NCBI GenBank assembly: GCA_035494735.1 | Contig: DATJGS010000026.1 | Coordinates: 1-64,000 of the forward strand | Direction of reading: 5' to 3' | Origin: DATJGS01 sp035494735 | GTDB lineage: Bacteria > Eisenbacteria > RBG-16-71-46 | DNA: 64,000 nt | Part shown: piece after piece, positions 8,053 through 17,653 of the stretch | Position numbering within the stretch: position 1 is the stretch's first letter | Layout: each line of letters starts with the position of its first letter | Made by a program: the position numbers and the translations under genes | The notes under the pieces: model-generated | Told to the model about the DNA's origin: nothing | Seen by the model: the letters and a program-made list of their open reading frames with translations, nothing else | Database searches by the model: none

Positions 8053-9192
8053 ATGAGACGCGTCTTTGCCGCGCTCGCGCTGGGCCTCGGGCTCGGCGCC
8101 GGCGCCGCCCACGCCACACCGCCGGCCCCCCTCGATCCCGTGCGTTTCTCGTTCCCCGGCTCCATGCCCATGCCGGGCTCCGCCACGTCGGCCGGCCTCG
8201 CGCTCGCCGATCGCTGGCTCGGCACGGAGCCGTTCGACAATCCGGCGTGGGCGCCGCGCCGCGCGGGCTCGGTCGCGCCGCTGCTGCTCCACTCGAACCG
8301 CCAGGACCTGCGCGCCGCCAATCGTGACTTCTCCGACGAGACGGCTTACGTGGACTTCGCCGGCGCGTGGGCCGGCACGTCGCTCGGCCGCGTCGGCCTC
8401 GCGGCCTACCTGCAGCAGCCCGTGCTGCGCCTCGAGGACAACGCGTACACCGTCGGGAACGCGCTGTCGCCGACATCGGGCAGCGTCGTGAGCAGCACGT
8501 CGGCGCGCGAGCTGCGCGCGGGCGTGCTCGGCTCGCTGCCGCTCGGGCGCGTGCGCGCCGGCGTCGCGCTCGAGTGGACGCATCGCGACGACGTCTATCA
8601 GGCGGACGTCGAGGATGGCTCGCCGAACTCCGGCACGACGCGGCTCGAACTCTCGGGCAGCGGCGTCGGTGGGTCGGCCGGGCTGCGCTTCGACGGTCAG
8701 TTCCTCGGCCGGGCCCTCGGCGCGGGCGCCGCGTGGCGCTACGTGCCCGAACTGTCGCTCGACGTGACGCAGCGCGCGGATCTGATCAGCGGCTCGAGCA
8801 CGGCGTCGATGCCGAGCACGCGCGCGGCAGGCTGGGAGGGCGGCGCGTCGGTGCGCTGGCTCGTGGACCCGGCGTTCGCGCTGCTCGCCGGCGGCGGCGC
8901 GCGCGGCGCGCAGGATTGGAGCGGACTCGGCGTCACGACCGGCGCGGGATCGAGCTGGGCGCTGGCCGGCGAGTACCACGACGCGCGCGATCCGTGGACG
9001 CTGCGCTTCGGCGGCGGTGCGGAGCAGCAGTCGGGCGTGCCCGAGGCGCGCGACGGCGTGTACGGTCTCGGCTTCGGCTGGCTGTTCGGCACGGTGGCCG
9101 CGGAAGTCGGGCTCACGCATCGCGTGATCGAGCGCGCGGCGGCGCCGCACTCCTACGAAGAGCGCATCGTCGCCACGCTGCGCTGGCACTGA
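8053..9192 (+). CDS. Predicted outer-membrane beta-barrel protein
   Basis: 379 aa, family not recognised. Start ATG 8053 gives a signal peptide of about 21 residues ending Ala-His-Ala. The mature part has alternating hydrophobic/polar strands rich in Gly, Ser, Leu and Arg, with strand-turn patterns like porins or FadL/PorV-type barrels. The final residues (VATLRW-His) look like a terminal strand, although the last residue is His rather than Phe. It implies an outer membrane. It follows apgM by two bases; no functional link is evident. Confidence 0.7.
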   Translation: MRRVFAALALGLGLGAGAAHATPPAPLDPVRFSFPGSMPMPGSATSAGLALADRWLGTEPFDNPAWAPRRAGSVAPLLLHSNRQDLRAANRDFSDETAYVDFAGAWAGTSLGRVGLAAYLQQPVLRLEDNAYTVGNALSPTSGSVVSSTSARELRAGVLGSLPLGRVRAGVALEWTHRDDVYQADVEDGSPNSGTTRLELSGSGVGGSAGLRFDGQFLGRALGAGAAWRYVPELSLDVTQRADLISGSSTASMPSTRAAGWEGGASVRWLVDPAFALLAGGGARGAQDWSGLGVTTGAGSSWALAGEYHDARDPWTLRFGGGAEQQSGVPEARDGVYGLGFGWLFGTVAAEVGLTHRVIERAAAPHSYEERIVATLRWH

Positions 9193-9234
9193 CGCCGCGC
9201 TGGCGCTGATACTGCGCCGGCACTGACGCCGCGC
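9178..9234. repeat. Short imperfect repeat spanning the end of the barrel gene
   Basis: A 16-bp direct repeat (GGCACTGACGCCGCGC) occurs at 9185-9200 and 9219-9234, with a third degenerate copy between. The first copy contains the barrel gene's last codon and stop. The pattern suggests local tandem duplication of the gene's 3' end. Confidence 0.6.
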
Positions 9235-9288
9235 GAGACCATGCCGTCGCGGCCCGCCGCGCCACGCGACGGAGCGCCGCGAACGCTA

Positions 9289-9297
9289 TGCTATACT
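9289..9297 (+). promoter_or_regulatory. Extended -10 promoter for tRNA-Leu / tig
   Basis: TGC-TATACT is a near-consensus extended -10 element. No convincing -35 is placed 17-18 bases upstream. It would start a transcript near 9304, about 100 bases before the tRNA. The rest of the 350-base gap 9193-9542 holds only the repeat above and the tRNA. Confidence 0.55.
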
Positions 9298-9400
9298 CGC
9301 CGCCATTCGAATGCCGTCCACAGTGCGCTCGGCGCATCATGGCGAACGATCGCAGGGAGGACGCAAGACGCGACCTCGATCTCGAGCGTGCCGTTCTTGA

Positions 9401-9482
9401 GCGAGAGTGGCGGAACTGGCAGACGCGCCGGATTTAGGATCCGGTGGGGCAACTCGTGGGGGTTCAAATCCCCCCTCTCGCA
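9401..9482 (+). tRNA. tRNA-Leu (anticodon TAG)
   Basis: The acceptor arms GCGAGAG (9401-9407) and CTCTCGC (9475-9481) pair perfectly, and the discriminator is A. The anticodon loop TTTAGGA gives TAG, reading CUN Leu codons. A long variable arm, typical of Leu, and the T-loop GTTCAAAT are present. CCA is not encoded. Confidence 0.97.
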
Positions 9483-9542
9483 GTCTGTCGCCGACTCCGA
9501 CCCAGAGACACCCACCCCCTTCACATGGAGTGACGTCGTCGC

Positions 9543-10838
9543 ATGAACCTATCGGTCCGTCCCACGGGCGCCTGGCAACACGCGCTCGACATCGAGGTCC
9601 CGCTCGACGAAGTCGAACGCCGGCTCGAAGAGGTGGCGCGCCAGATCCAGCGCCGCGCCGCGCTCCCCGGATTCCGCAAGGGCCGGGTGCCCCTCGACAT
9701 GGTGCGCCAGCACTTCGCGGCGTCCGTCGAACAGGAATTCCTCGAGAGCTACCTGCCGCGTGTCACCGGCGAAGCGGTCGACGAGGCGCGCCTGAACCCG
9801 GTCGTCCCGCCGCTCGTCCGCAATTTGCGCTTCGCGCCGGGCCAGTCGCTGCGCTTCGAGGCCGTGGTCGACGTGCGCCCCGAGATCGAGGCCAAGGACT
9901 ACAAGGGCCTGCCCGTCTCGCGGCACAGCCGGCCGGTCGATGAGGCCGCGGTCGAGCGCGTGCTCGCCGGGCTGCTGGAAGACACCGCCGTGTTCCTCGA
10001 CGTGGATCGCCCGGCCGGCCCCGGCGACGTCGTCCTGCTGGATTCGACCCGGCTCGACGCGAACGGCCGGCGATTGAGCGGCACGCGCGCCAAGGCGCGC
10101 CGCGTCCAGCTCGGGGGTGAGGGCGTTCCGCCCGATCTCGAGACCGGACTGCTCGGCGCCGAAGCCGGCCAGGAGCGCACCCTGACCGTGAATTACCCGG
10201 AGGACTACCCGGCCCCGGAAGTCGCGGGCAAGGCCGCGCGCTACGTCGTGAAAATCCGGAAAATCCAGGAAAAGAAGTTGCGGGCCCTGGACGATAACCT
10301 GGCGAAAGAGGTCTTCAAGCTCGACTCCCTCGAGGAGTTGCGCTCGCGGGTGCGGCTGAACCTCGAAGGCGAGGAGCGGGTGCGCGTGCAGCGCGAGGGG
10401 GAAGCGGCCCTGACCGAGGCCCTGCTCGAGAGGAACACGTTCGAGTTGCCGCAGCGGCTGGTCGAGTACATGCTGGAGCGGGTGATCCGGGAGGCCACCG
10501 GCGGACGCGAAGTCCCCGAGGCCCTCCGCAAGGATCTGGAGACGCGATACAAGGCGAACGTCGAACGCTCGCTGCGCCGCGAGGTGCTGCTGGCGGCCGT
10601 CGCCCGCCAGGAGCGGTTGGAGGTCAGCGACGACGAAGTGAGCGAGGAGATCCAGCGCATGGCCGATGCCGACCCGCGACAGGCCGCCCGCATCCGGGCC
10701 CGTTATCTGGCGGCGGAGGCGCGGAGCGGGCTGCGCGAGTCGCTGCTCGAACGCAAGGCGCTGGACTGGCTGATGAACGCAGCCGAAGTGCGCGAAGAGT
10801 CTTCCGCGGAGCCGCTGATCATCCCGGCGACCCGCTGA
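9543..10838 (+). CDS. tig: Trigger factor, ribosome-associated chaperone/PPIase
   Basis: 431 aa, standard length. The N-terminal ribosome-binding domain has the signature GFRKGRVP (about residues 43-50). A FKBP-type PPIase domain follows (about 150-240; GDVVLLDS), then a long charged helical C-terminal domain. It binds nascent chains at the ribosome exit. It lies 60 bases after tRNA-Leu and just before clpP and clpX, the classical tig-clpP-clpX arrangement. GGAG lies 12-15 bases before the ATG. Confidence 0.96.
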   Translation: MNLSVRPTGAWQHALDIEVPLDEVERRLEEVARQIQRRAALPGFRKGRVPLDMVRQHFAASVEQEFLESYLPRVTGEAVDEARLNPVVPPLVRNLRFAPGQSLRFEAVVDVRPEIEAKDYKGLPVSRHSRPVDEAAVERVLAGLLEDTAVFLDVDRPAGPGDVVLLDSTRLDANGRRLSGTRAKARRVQLGGEGVPPDLETGLLGAEAGQERTLTVNYPEDYPAPEVAGKAARYVVKIRKIQEKKLRALDDNLAKEVFKLDSLEELRSRVRLNLEGEERVRVQREGEAALTEALLERNTFELPQRLVEYMLERVIREATGGREVPEALRKDLETRYKANVERSLRREVLLAAVARQERLEVSDDEVSEEIQRMADADPRQAARIRARYLAAEARSGLRESLLERKALDWLMNAAEVREESSAEPLIIPATR

Positions 10839-10918
10839 GTCAGGAATCCCGACGGCCTCGAGCCGCATCCACGAGAAGCGCCGAACCACCAATTCGAACG
10901 AAAGACGAGGGTGTGAGT

Positions 10919-11503
10919 ATGGGACTGGTTCCCATCGTGGTCGAGCAGACGGGACGCGGCGAACGGGCGTACGACATCTACTCGCGGCTCCTCAAGGACC
11001 GCATCATCTTCATCGGAACCCCGATCGATGACATGGTCGCGAACCTGGTCATCGCCCAGATGATCTTCCTCGAGGGCGAGGATCCGGACCGCGACATCAA
11101 CCTCTATATCCACAGCCCGGGCGGGATGGTCACGGCCGGACTCGCGATCTACGACACCATGCAGTTCGTGAAGCCCGACGTGGCCACCCTGTGCATGGGC
11201 CAGGCCGCGAGCATGGGCGCGGTGCTGCTGGCCGCCGGCGCGAAGGGCAAGCGCTCGTCGCTGCCGAACTCGCGGATCATGATCCACCAGCCGCTGGGCG
11301 GGACGCAGGGGCAGGTTACGGACATCGAGATCTACACGAAAGAAGTCATGAAGATGAAGGAACAGCTCAACACGATCCTGTCCCGGCACACCGGCCGGAC
11401 CCTGGACCAGATCGAAAAGGACACCGACCGCAATAACTTCATGTCAGTCGAGGAGGCAAAGCAGTACGGTCTCATCGACGAGGTGATCGACAAACGACGC
11501 TGA
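10919..11503 (+). CDS. clpP: ATP-dependent Clp protease proteolytic subunit with variant triad
   Basis: 194 aa. ATG 10919 is preferred over GTG 10913 because AGG ends eight bases before it. Ser98 (QAASMGA) and His123 (MIHQPLGG) are in place, but the residue aligning with the catalytic Asp172 of Bacillus subtilis ClpP is Asn172, from AAT at 11432-11434 in the stretch DTDRNNF. The oligomerisation and handle helix regions look intact. Known: Listeria ClpP1 has a natural Ser-His-Asn triad and altered activity. Inference: this enzyme may be slow or need a partner. It lies between tig and clpX, the usual ClpXP operon. Confidence 0.95.
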   Translation: MGLVPIVVEQTGRGERAYDIYSRLLKDRIIFIGTPIDDMVANLVIAQMIFLEGEDPDRDINLYIHSPGGMVTAGLAIYDTMQFVKPDVATLCMGQAASMGAVLLAAGAKGKRSSLPNSRIMIHQPLGGTQGQVTDIEIYTKEVMKMKEQLNTILSRHTGRTLDQIEKDTDRNNFMSVEEAKQYGLIDEVIDKRR

Positions 11504-11552
11504 TGTCGGGCGGGCTTCCGCCCACTGGTTGCACCCTGGTTTTGGGAGCCTC

Positions 11553-12812
<1,260 letters not shown>

Positions 12813-12839
12813 GCCGAAGCTTCCGATTCGCAGCTGGAC

Positions 12840-12866
12840 GGCCGCCGCGGGTTCTCCGCGGCGGCC
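12840..12866 (+). terminator. Hairpin terminator after clpX
   Basis: Perfect 11-bp G+C stem GGCCGCCGCGG / CCGCGGCGGCC with loop GTTCT. The T tract is weak (GATTCGT). It lies 27 bases past the clpX stop and ends the tig-clpP-clpX unit, separating it from lon. Confidence 0.7.
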
Positions 12867-13010
12867 GATTCGTCCCACGAGATGGTGTAGACTGCCCATC
12901 GGGCAGGCCGACACCGTCCGCCCGGAGTGCCGGCCACGGAAGGCCGCAGCCGGATCGATGTGACCCATCCCACGAACCATCGGCGGCCGCTCAACCACAC
13001 GAGGCGCCCT

Positions 13011-15473
13011 TTGTCCGGTAGCACCCGTAAGACCAGCCCCAAGAAGAAGACCGCCCTCGTCCGCGCCAGCCAGCGCCTGATCGTGGCCCGCGGCGACGAG
13101 CGTTTCGAGTTCCAGGACCGACTGCCGCTGCTGCCGCTGCGCGACGTCGTCGTGTTCCCGTACATGACCATCCCGCTGCTCGTCGGCCGCCTGCCGTCGG
13201 TGAACGCGATCGAGAAGGCCGTGGCCCGCGATCGCATGCTGTTCGTCACCGCGCAGAAGCGCAGCGAGGTCGCGGACCCGACGCACGAGGAGCTGTACTC
13301 CGTCGGCACCGTGGTGCGCGTGCTGCAGCTGTTCCGCCTGCCGGACGGCACGATGCGCGTGCTGGTCGAAGGGCTGACGCGCTGCCGCGTCGAGCGCTTC
13401 CACTGGTCCAGCGACTACTACATGGTCAAGGTGTCGGCGCTGCACGAGCCGCCCAGCGACGGCGCCGAGACGGAAGCGCTGATGCGCCACGTGTTGTCGC
13501 TGTTCAACGACTACGTGCACCTCAACCGGCGCATCCCCGACGAAGTGCTGACGACCGCGAACAACATCAACGATCCGTCGTCGCTGGCCCACACCGTGGC
13601 CGCGCACCTGCTCGTCAAGGTGCCGCAGAAGCAGCGGCTGCTCGAGGTCGAGGGCGCGATCCCACGACTCAAGATGCTGGGCGAGATCCTGGGTTCCGAG
13701 CTGGAGATCATCAAGCTCGAGCGCAAGATCGAGGGCCAGGTGCGCTCGCAGGTGCACAAGAATCAGAAGGAGTTCTATCTCAACGAGCAGCTCAAGGCGA
13801 TCCGCAAGGAACTCGGTCACCAGAACGAGTACGCGAGCGAGATCGACGAGCTGGGCACCGCGATCAAGCGCGCGCGCATGCCGCGCGACGTCGTGACCAA
13901 GGCCATGAAGGAGCTGGACCGCCTCGCCAAGATGAGCTTCATGTCGCCCGAGGCGACGGTCGTGCGCAACTACCTCGACTGGCTCGTGTCGCTGCCCTGG
14001 CACAAGTCGACGCGCGATCGCGCGGACATCGGCGAGGTCGAGCGCATCCTCGACGAGGACCACTACGGCCTGCGCAAGATCAAGGACCGGATCGTCGAGT
14101 ACCTGTCCGTGCTCAAGCTGACCGGCAAGAACCGGGGGCCGATCCTGTGCTTCGTCGGCCCGCCCGGCGTCGGCAAGACGTCGCTCGGCAAGTCCATCGC
14201 GCGCGCGCTCGGCCGGCGCTTCGTGCGCGTCGCCCTGGGCGGCGTGCGCGACGAGGCCGAGATCCGGGGGCATCGCCGCACGTACATCGGCTCGCTCCCC
14301 GGGCGCGTCATCCAGAGCCTGCGCCGGGCCGGCAGCCGCAATCCCGTGTTCCTGCTCGACGAGATCGACAAGCTCGGTGCCGACTTCCGCGGCGACCCGG
14401 CGTCGGCCTTGCTCGAAGTGCTCGACCCCGAGCAGAACCACACGTTCAACGACCACTACCTCGAGGTCGACTTCGACCTGTCGCAGGTCATGTTCCTGTG
14501 CACGGCGAACTCGCTGTTCACGATCCCGCCGGCGCTGGAAGACCGCATGGAGATCATCCGCCTGCCCGGCTACCTCGACGGCGAGAAGGTCGAGATCGCG
14601 CGGCGCTTCCTCGTGCCCAAGCAGCGCGCCGCGGCCGGGCTCGAGGAGGACGATCTCAAGATCTCGGTCGACGCGCTGCGCGCCATGGTGCACCGCTACA
14701 CGCGCGAGGCCGGCGTGCGCAGCCTCGAGCGCCAGATCGCCGGACTGTGCCGCAAGGTCGCGAGGCGCAAGGCGTCGGGCAAGCTGAAGGGCGGCGTGCG
14801 CGTGCGCGCCGAGAACCTGCACCGCTTCCTCGGGCCCGCGCGCTTCACGGACTCGGTGATCGAGCGCAAGAGCCGCATCGGGCTCGCGAACGGCCTGGCC
14901 TGGACCGAGACCGGCGGCGATCTGCTGACGATCGAAGTCAGCATCCTGCCCGGCAAGGGCGACCTGCAGATGACGGGCAAGCTCGGCGAGGTCATGCGCG
15001 AGAGCGGCCACGCCGCGCTGTCGTACGCCCGCGCGCGCGCCGAACAGCTCGGGCTCGACAAATGGTTCTATCGCGACATCGACATCCACGTGCACGTGCC
15101 CGAGGGCGCGATCCCCAAGGACGGGCCGTCGGCCGGCATCACGATCGCGACCGCGCTCGTCAGCGCGCTGACCGGCGTGCCGACGAAGCCGGACGTGGCC
15201 ATGACCGGCGAGATCACGCTCCGCGGCAACGTGCTCGGCATCGGCGGGCTCAACGAGAAGGCGGTGGCGGCGCGGCGCTCGGGCATCAAGACCGTGCTCA
15301 TCCCGCTGTCGAACCAGAAGGACGTCGCCGAGATTCCCGAGGACGTGCGCGCCGATCTGGAGTTCATCCCGGTCGAGAGCATGGATCAGGTGCTGGAACA
15401 GGCGCTGGACCGGCCGGCGCAGACGCCGCCGCCGCCCAGGCCCGACGACCAGACCTCGAGCTACGCGCACTGA
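13011..15473 (+). CDS. lon: ATP-dependent protease Lon
   Basis: 820 aa from TTG 13011; an in-frame GTG at 12927 would add 28 residues that look unlike Lon, so the start is uncertain. The first 30 residues are basic (Lys/Arg-rich). The LON substrate domain follows (LPLLPLRDVVVFP onward), then the AAA+ module with Walker A GPPGVGKTS and Walker B FLLDEIDKL. The C-terminal Ser-Lys protease has PKDGPSAG (Ser) and GGLNEKAVAA (Lys). It degrades misfolded and regulatory proteins in the cytosol. A TAGACT element at 12888-12893 may be its -10, but there is no clear -35. Confidence 0.95.
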   Translation: MSGSTRKTSPKKKTALVRASQRLIVARGDERFEFQDRLPLLPLRDVVVFPYMTIPLLVGRLPSVNAIEKAVARDRMLFVTAQKRSEVADPTHEELYSVGTVVRVLQLFRLPDGTMRVLVEGLTRCRVERFHWSSDYYMVKVSALHEPPSDGAETEALMRHVLSLFNDYVHLNRRIPDEVLTTANNINDPSSLAHTVAAHLLVKVPQKQRLLEVEGAIPRLKMLGEILGSELEIIKLERKIEGQVRSQVHKNQKEFYLNEQLKAIRKELGHQNEYASEIDELGTAIKRARMPRDVVTKAMKELDRLAKMSFMSPEATVVRNYLDWLVSLPWHKSTRDRADIGEVERILDEDHYGLRKIKDRIVEYLSVLKLTGKNRGPILCFVGPPGVGKTSLGKSIARALGRRFVRVALGGVRDEAEIRGHRRTYIGSLPGRVIQSLRRAGSRNPVFLLDEIDKLGADFRGDPASALLEVLDPEQNHTFNDHYLEVDFDLSQVMFLCTANSLFTIPPALEDRMEIIRLPGYLDGEKVEIARRFLVPKQRAAAGLEEDDLKISVDALRAMVHRYTREAGVRSLERQIAGLCRKVARRKASGKLKGGVRVRAENLHRFLGPARFTDSVIERKSRIGLANGLAWTETGGDLLTIEVSILPGKGDLQMTGKLGEVMRESGHAALSYARARAEQLGLDKWFYRDIDIHVHVPEGAIPKDGPSAGITIATALVSALTGVPTKPDVAMTGEITLRGNVLGIGGLNEKAVAARRSGIKTVLIPLSNQKDVAEIPEDVRADLEFIPVESMDQVLEQALDRPAQTPPPPRPDDQTSSYAH

Positions 15474-15475
15474 CG

Positions 15476-16621
15476 ATGAGCGCGGGGCCGCGCCGCGTCC
15501 GTCTGTTCACGCCCGGGCCGGTGGAAATCCCGGTCCGGGTGCTGCGCGCCCTCTCGCAGGTGCCGCCGCACCACCGCACCGAGGTCTTCCGTGACACGCT
15601 GCGCCGCGTCCTCGCGTCGCTGAAGGAGCTGCACGGCACGGCGGGTGAGGTGCTGTTGCTCGCCGCGTCCGGCACCGGGGCGATGGAGGCGGCCGTCGTC
15701 AACTTCCTCGCGCCCGGCGAGCGCGCGCTCGTCGCGGTCGGCGGCAAGTTCGGCCAGCGCTGGGTGTCGATCCTCAAGGCCTACGGCGTCGCGCATCAGA
15801 CCGTCGACGTGGCGTGGGGAGAGAGCCTCGAGCCCGCCGCCGTCGGCCACGCGCTCGACGCCGATCCCGCGCTGGCCGCGGTGTTCTGCACGCACAGCGA
15901 GACGTCGACCGGCGCGCTCCACGACGTCGAGGGCATCGCACGCGAGGCGCGCGCGCGCGGGCGGCGCGTGATCGTGGACGCGGTGACGAGCCTCGGCGTC
16001 CATCCGCTGCCGCAGGACGCGTGGGGCATCGACGTCGTGGTGTGCGGGTCGCAGAAGGGCCTGATGGTGCCGCCCGGCATCGCCACGCTCGGCGTCTCGG
16101 CCGCGGCGCTGCCGCTCGTCGGCCGCGACGCCCTGCCGCGGTTCTACTTCGACCTGCGCCGGGCGATCCAGAACCTGCCGCTGGGCGAGACCGCGTTCAC
16201 GCCGCCCGTCAGCCTGGTGCTGGCGCTGGAAGAGGCGCTCGCCATGATCCGCGAAGAGGGGCTCGACGCGGTGCACGCGCGCCATCGCAAGCTGGCGCAC
16301 GCGATGCAAGCGGGCGCGCAGGCGCTCGGCTTCGCGCGCTTCGCCAAGCACGCCTCGCACGCCGTGACCGCTTTGAAGCCGCCCTCCGGCGTGGACGCCG
16401 CGAAACTCGTGCGACGCCTGCGCGAGGTCCACGGCATGGTCGTGGCCGGCGGTCAGGACCAGTTGAAGGGTGTCATCCTGCGCGTGGGCCACATGGGCGC
16501 GTACGACCTGGCCGACATCCACGCGCTGCTCGGCGCGCTCGAGGAGTGCGTGGGCACGCTCGGCGGGCATCCGGCGGGCGGCGCGAGCGCGGCCGCGACG
16601 CGGGCCTGGGAGACGGCATGA
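15476..16621 (+). CDS. Class V PLP aminotransferase (serine/alanine-glyoxylate type)
   Basis: 381 aa. TPGPVEIP at the N-terminus, the SGTGAMEA phosphate-binding region, and Lys in GSQKGLMVPPG (PLP Schiff base) mark the SGAT/AGT/phosphoserine aminotransferase-like class V group. Coupled by an ATGA overlap to a serA homologue, it probably works in serine synthesis (phosphoserine or serine-pyruvate/glyoxylate transamination). The exact substrate cannot be told from motifs. It starts two bases after the lon stop. Confidence 0.85.
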   Translation: MSAGPRRVRLFTPGPVEIPVRVLRALSQVPPHHRTEVFRDTLRRVLASLKELHGTAGEVLLLAASGTGAMEAAVVNFLAPGERALVAVGGKFGQRWVSILKAYGVAHQTVDVAWGESLEPAAVGHALDADPALAAVFCTHSETSTGALHDVEGIAREARARGRRVIVDAVTSLGVHPLPQDAWGIDVVVCGSQKGLMVPPGIATLGVSAAALPLVGRDALPRFYFDLRRAIQNLPLGETAFTPPVSLVLALEEALAMIREEGLDAVHARHRKLAHAMQAGAQALGFARFAKHASHAVTALKPPSGVDAAKLVRRLREVHGMVVAGGQDQLKGVILRVGHMGAYDLADIHALLGALEECVGTLGGHPAGGASAAATRAWETA

Positions 16622-17538
16622 AGGTCGTCGTCGCCGACCGCCTCGACGGCCGCGCGCTCGAGCGCGTGCGCGGCGCGGGTCACGAGGTCGTGGACGCGTC
16701 GGGCGCTCAGGGCGCCGCGCTGATCGAGGCTCTGGCCGGCGCTCACGCGCTGCTCATCCGCGGCGGCGCGCGCGTCACCGGCGAGGTGCTGCGCGGCGCG
16801 CCGACGCTGCGCGTCGTGGTGCGCGCCGGCGTCGGGCTCGACAACGTGGACCTGACGGCGGCGCGGCGCGGCAACGTCTCCGTGTTCAACACCCCGGCCG
16901 CGAATGCCGTGTCGGTCGCCGAGCTCGCGTTCGGACTGATGCTCGCGCTCGAGCGGCACCTCGTCCCGGCGGCCGCGTCGCTGAAGGCCGGCGACTGGGA
17001 GAAGAGCAAGTTCATGGGCCACGAGCTGGCCGGCCGCTCGCTCGGGCTCATCGGCTTCGGTCGCGTGGGGCGCGAGATGGCGCTGCGCGCGCGCGCGTTC
17101 GAGATGACCGTATGGGCGTGCGACCCGTTGATCGGCACGTGGCCGGCCGGCTTCGAGTGGGTGCGCCGCGCGACGCTCGACGCGCTGCTCGCGGAGGCCG
17201 AGGTCGTGTCGCTGCACGTGCCGCTGTCGGCGGACACGCGCCATCTGATCGGCCCGCGCGAGCTGCAGGTCATGCGCCCCGACGCGCTGCTGCTGAACGT
17301 CGCGCGCGGCGGCGTGGTCGACGAGACCGCGCTCCACGAGGCGCTCGCGAACGGCCGCCTGCGCGGCGCGGCGCTCGACGTGTTCGCGAACGAGCCGCCC
17401 GGGGAGAGCCCGCTGCTCGCGCTGCCGAACGTGCTCGCCGTGCCGCACCTCGGCGCCTCGACGCACGAGGCCCAGCGCCGCGCCGGCGACGAAGCCGCGA
17501 GCGTGCTGCTCGAGGCGCTCTCCGCGCTCGCCGGCTGA
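16618..17538 (+). CDS. serA: D-3-phosphoglycerate dehydrogenase, short form
   Basis: 306 aa, a 2-hydroxyacid dehydrogenase. NAD site GLIGFGRVGREMA; catalytic Arg in NVARGG, Glu in FANEPP and His in VPHLGAST are all present. It lacks the C-terminal ACT/regulatory domain of long SerA, so it is probably not feedback-inhibited by serine through ACT. Its ATG overlaps the aminotransferase stop, supporting a joint serine-pathway role; another 2-hydroxyacid substrate remains possible. Confidence 0.85.
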   Translation: MKVVVADRLDGRALERVRGAGHEVVDASGAQGAALIEALAGAHALLIRGGARVTGEVLRGAPTLRVVVRAGVGLDNVDLTAARRGNVSVFNTPAANAVSVAELAFGLMLALERHLVPAAASLKAGDWEKSKFMGHELAGRSLGLIGFGRVGREMALRARAFEMTVWACDPLIGTWPAGFEWVRRATLDALLAEAEVVSLHVPLSADTRHLIGPRELQVMRPDALLLNVARGGVVDETALHEALANGRLRGAALDVFANEPPGESPLLALPNVLAVPHLGASTHEAQRRAGDEAASVLLEALSALAG

Positions 17539-17592
17539 CGCGCGCCGCGACCGCCCGCGCGCCGCGTCGCGCGGCCCCGGTACGCGCCGCGC

Positions 17593-17622
17593 TGGCCAAC
17601 CCTTGGGACCCTCTGCTAGCGT
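17593..17622 (+). promoter_or_regulatory. Promoter for purA
   Basis: TGGCCA (17593-17598), an 18-base spacer, then TAGCGT (17617-17622) preceded by TGC (extended -10). It lies 31 bases before the purA ATG. The same 18-base spacing occurs in other candidate promoters of this window. Confidence 0.45.
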
Positions 17623-17653
17623 GCGCCCGGCTTTTCGGGAGGAGAGTGGGCGC

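Noticed and set aside
12927..13010. GTG 12927 as the lon start
   Set aside because: The added 28 residues have no Lon similarity and no clear ribosome site. I kept TTG 13011 but regard the start as open.
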